Below, one piece after another: positions 63,159 through 64,000 of a DNA stretch of 64,000 bases. Location: assembly GCF_000972845.2 (NCBI RefSeq), contig NC_040013.1, positions 1,411,452-1,475,451 of the forward strand, given 5' to 3'. Both the position numbers and the translations under genes were made by a program. Below the pieces are notes generated by a model. It did no database searches. It was given only the letters and a program-made list of their open reading frames with translations, and had not been told where the DNA came from. Origin of the DNA: Larimichthys crocea. Taxonomy: Eukaryota > Chordata > Actinopteri > Sciaenidae. The number at the start of each line of letters is the position of its first letter. The stretch's first letter is position 1.

Positions 63159-64000
63159 AAAGGAAAAAAACAAATGGGGAAACGAAAAAAATAAATCAAA
63201 ACAAAAACAAAAAAATGCTAAATAAAAAACATCGAGAACTAAAAAAAAACTTCAAATGGAAAAAAAATCTAAAACTGAAAAAAACTATTTTTAAACAAAA
63301 AAAAATCTAAAACAAAACAAAAATATCTAAAAACTGAAAAAAAATCTAAAACTTAAAAATCTTAAAATGAAAAAATGGAGAAAAAGAAATCTAAAACTAA
63401 AAAATCTTAAAATGGAAAGAAAAATCTAAAACTAGAAAAAAAATCTAAAACTGAGAAAAAAATAACGTAAAATCTAAAACTAAAAAAAAAATAATCTAAA
63501 ACTAAATTTATGTATTCAAATGTTTTTTTATTTTTGTATTCAGTTTCAGATTTTATGATTTCAGATTACAGTTTCAAATCTTATTTTTTTAGTTTCAGAT
63601 TTCTTTTTGGCTTTTTTTTATGTGGATATGGTATAAACAAAGTATTGAATCATAATTATACTAGCATTAACTGATATGTTGTCACTCAGGGCCAAAAGTC
63701 TGAAGCGATAAAAATCTAAAACTGAGAAAAAAACGAAAACTTAAAAAATCTAAAACCAAAAAAAAAATTTAAAAAAACTGAAAAAAATTCTAAAACTTAA
63801 AAAAATCTTTAAAAAGGAAAAAAAAAATCTAAAACTGAAAAAAAAACAAGTTTAAACTAAAAAAATAAATCTAAAACAAACATTTTTTTCTAAAAAACTA
63901 AAAAAAATCTAGAACTAAAAAATCTAAAAAATACATCTAAAAAAATCTTAAAACTGAAAAAAATCTAAAACTTAAAAAAATCTTAAAATGAAAAATGGAG
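63159..64000 (+). repeat. Alternating inverted array, arm 3 (forward, reaches window end)
   Basis: Same orientation as arm 1, landmark at 63681-63706. The window's last bases, AAAATGGAG, are the left half of the same centre that ends arm 1, so the array may continue past the window. Confidence 0.92.

Overview
This window is nuclear DNA from a ray-finned fish, most likely a teleost. The coding exons match fish members of vertebrate families, introns use GT-AG borders, and the non-coding DNA is full of fish-type interspersed repeats, miniature inverted-repeat elements, CA and TA microsatellites and minisatellites. No species can be named from the sequence alone. There is no bacterial operon, CRISPR array, rRNA or convincing tRNA gene.

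Layout. About 1-8480 is a patchwork of foldback repeats around a CpG-rich block that I take to be the promoter and non-coding first exon of an FGF receptor gene. The block occurs twice (about 1600-2530 and 5790-7420). The second copy is rich in homopolymer indels and is broken by a 10-N gap, so this part of the assembly is unreliable. 12159-33327 is a complete fgfr1 coding region (probably fgfr1a): signal peptide, Ig1, acid box, Ig2, Ig3 with alternative IIIb and IIIc exons, transmembrane exon, juxtamembrane exon and split tyrosine kinase. 34330-43600 is repeat-rich intergenic DNA. 43918-49318 is a complete lgi3-like gene (secreted LRR plus EPTP protein). 50560-53640 is a tandem array of about 450/728-bp units, two carrying a 280-bp pogo-like MITE, ending about 200 bp before the chmp7 start codon. 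53840-57272 is a complete chmp7 gene (ESCRT-III). 59581-60392 on the minus strand is the last coding exon of a ccdc92-like gene whose 5' exons lie outside the window. 61479-64000 is an AT-rich structure of three ~841-bp arms in alternating orientation, and the window ends at a palindrome centre.

The four genes do not form a functional unit. fgfr1, lgi3 and chmp7 all have human counterparts on 8p, so the block looks like conserved linkage. Three genes read left to right; chmp7 and ccdc92 are convergent.

I did not find a new biological system. The points most worth a second look are the alternating inverted array at the right edge, the tandem array with empty and filled MITE sites abutting chmp7, the duplicated fgfr1 promoter block around the assembly gap, and a conserved alternative splice arrangement in fgfr1, including a non-canonical GA donor for the Val-Thr insertion.
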